DNA of 7,042 nucleotides from NCBI GenBank assembly GCA_903864555.1, contig CAIPGJ010000513.1:1-7042 (forward strand). The letters are read 5' to 3'. How positions within the stretch are numbered: position 1 is the stretch's first letter; each line of letters starts with the position of its first letter. Below the pieces are notes generated by a model. It did not search any database, had not been told where the DNA came from, and worked only from the letters and a program-made list of their open reading frames with translations. The translations under genes were made by a program, and so were the position numbers. Source of the DNA: an uncultured Pseudomonadota bacterium. GTDB lineage: Bacteria; Pseudomonadota; Gammaproteobacteria; Burkholderiales; SG8-39. Below, one piece after another: positions 6,575 through 7,042 of the stretch.

Positions 6575-7042
6575 CTAGAGGGACTCAGCGTACAGTGCAA
6601 TTCGCCTTGCTGCTTCTACGCATTCGGCAAGGGAGGCGACCAGTGCGATACGAACATAGTTTTTACCCGGATCGCCGCCGGCGGAATCGCGGGTCAGGTA
6701 GCTGCCCGGCAAGACTGAAACGTTATAGCGCTCGTACAACTCGCGAGCAAAGCGGTCATCGGGTATGGGCGTGCGTATCCAAAGGTAAAACCCTCCCTCG
6801 GGCATGAAGGTGGTCAGAGGCCGCTTGATCAGAGGCAGAACAGCCTTGTACTTCTCGACGTAAAGTCGCCTGTTCTCCCGAACATGGGACTCGTCGCCCC
6901 AGGCAGCGGCGCTCGCAGCCTGGAAAGTTGGGCACATGGCGCTTCCGTGATAGGTGCGGTAAAGCAGGAACGCCTGCATCAGTTCCTTGTTCCCTGCGAC
7001 AAATCCGGAGCGCATTCCCGGCACATTCGAACGTTTTGACAG
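6575..7042 (-). CDS. dapC: Succinyldiaminopimelate aminotransferase (C-terminal part; 5' end outside window)
   Basis: This is the C-terminal 155 residues of a fold-type I PLP aminotransferase. The frame is open to the right edge and begins LSKRSNVPGMRSGF; the Lys at 7034-7036 is the PLP-binding lysine typical of this motif. It continues with FMPEGGFYLWI, a conserved substrate/cofactor region, and NYVRIALV, where the Arg is the expected carboxylate-binding residue. The stop is a TAG at 6575-6577. The SKRSNVPG motif, together with dapD directly downstream and dapE nearby, supports DapC. This enzyme uses glutamate to convert N-succinyl-2-amino-6-ketopimelate to N-succinyl-LL-diaminopimelate, the step between DapD and DapE. 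Other class I aminotransferases share these motifs, so the call rests partly on context. A GTG at 7024 is only an internal codon, not the start. Confidence 0.9.
   Translation of the reverse strand: MSKRSNVPGMRSGFVAGNKELMQAFLLYRTYHGSAMCPTFQAASAAAWGDESHVRENRRLYVEKYKAVLPLIKRPLTTFMPEGGFYLWIRTPIPDDRFARELYERYNVSVLPGSYLTRDSAGGDPGKNYVRIALVASLAECVEAARRIALYAESL

Overview
The window looks like ordinary core chromosome from a betaproteobacterium, most likely Burkholderiales and perhaps Alcaligenaceae. That placement is an inference from protein character (DapC/DapD/DapE, PrmB, a PilU-type ATPase, a TctD/TctE-type two-component pair), moderate GC content and gene order. No sequence search was possible. 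I see no mobile element, CRISPR array, toxin-antitoxin pair or clearly new system.

Layout, left to right. Positions 1-1902 hold a two-component system on the minus strand: an OmpR-family response regulator (1225-1902) followed by an overlapping sensor histidine kinase (1-1238), whose last residues lie beyond the left edge. Positions 1903-2001 are a divergent control region with a good promoter for the tRNAs, a possible promoter for the regulator and a perfect 7-bp inverted repeat between them. Positions 2002-2293 carry three plus-strand tRNA genes with encoded CCA ends: Pro(UGG), Arg(UCU), His(GUG). A structured hairpin followed by six T's (2322-2371) probably ends that transcript, just before the end of the convergent prmB gene.

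Positions 2382-7042 form a tightly packed minus-strand cluster, read as dapC (3' part only, from the right edge), dapD, pilU-like, dapE, prmB. DapD, DapC and DapE are successive enzymes of the succinylase branch of diaminopimelate/lysine synthesis. DapD succinylates tetrahydrodipicolinate, DapC transaminates the product, and DapE removes the succinyl group to give LL-diaminopimelate for peptidoglycan and lysine. Two genes of other function travel with them: a type IV pilus retraction ATPase and PrmB, which methylates a glutamine of ribosomal protein L3.

The most interesting details are at gene junctions. An 11-bp tandem near-duplication at the pilU/dapE junction seems to have split an ancestral ATGA stop/start overlap. 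prmB probably starts at a TTG overlapping the dapE stop. The response-regulator frame runs open upstream through the antisense of tRNA-Pro, which would mislead automatic start calling.
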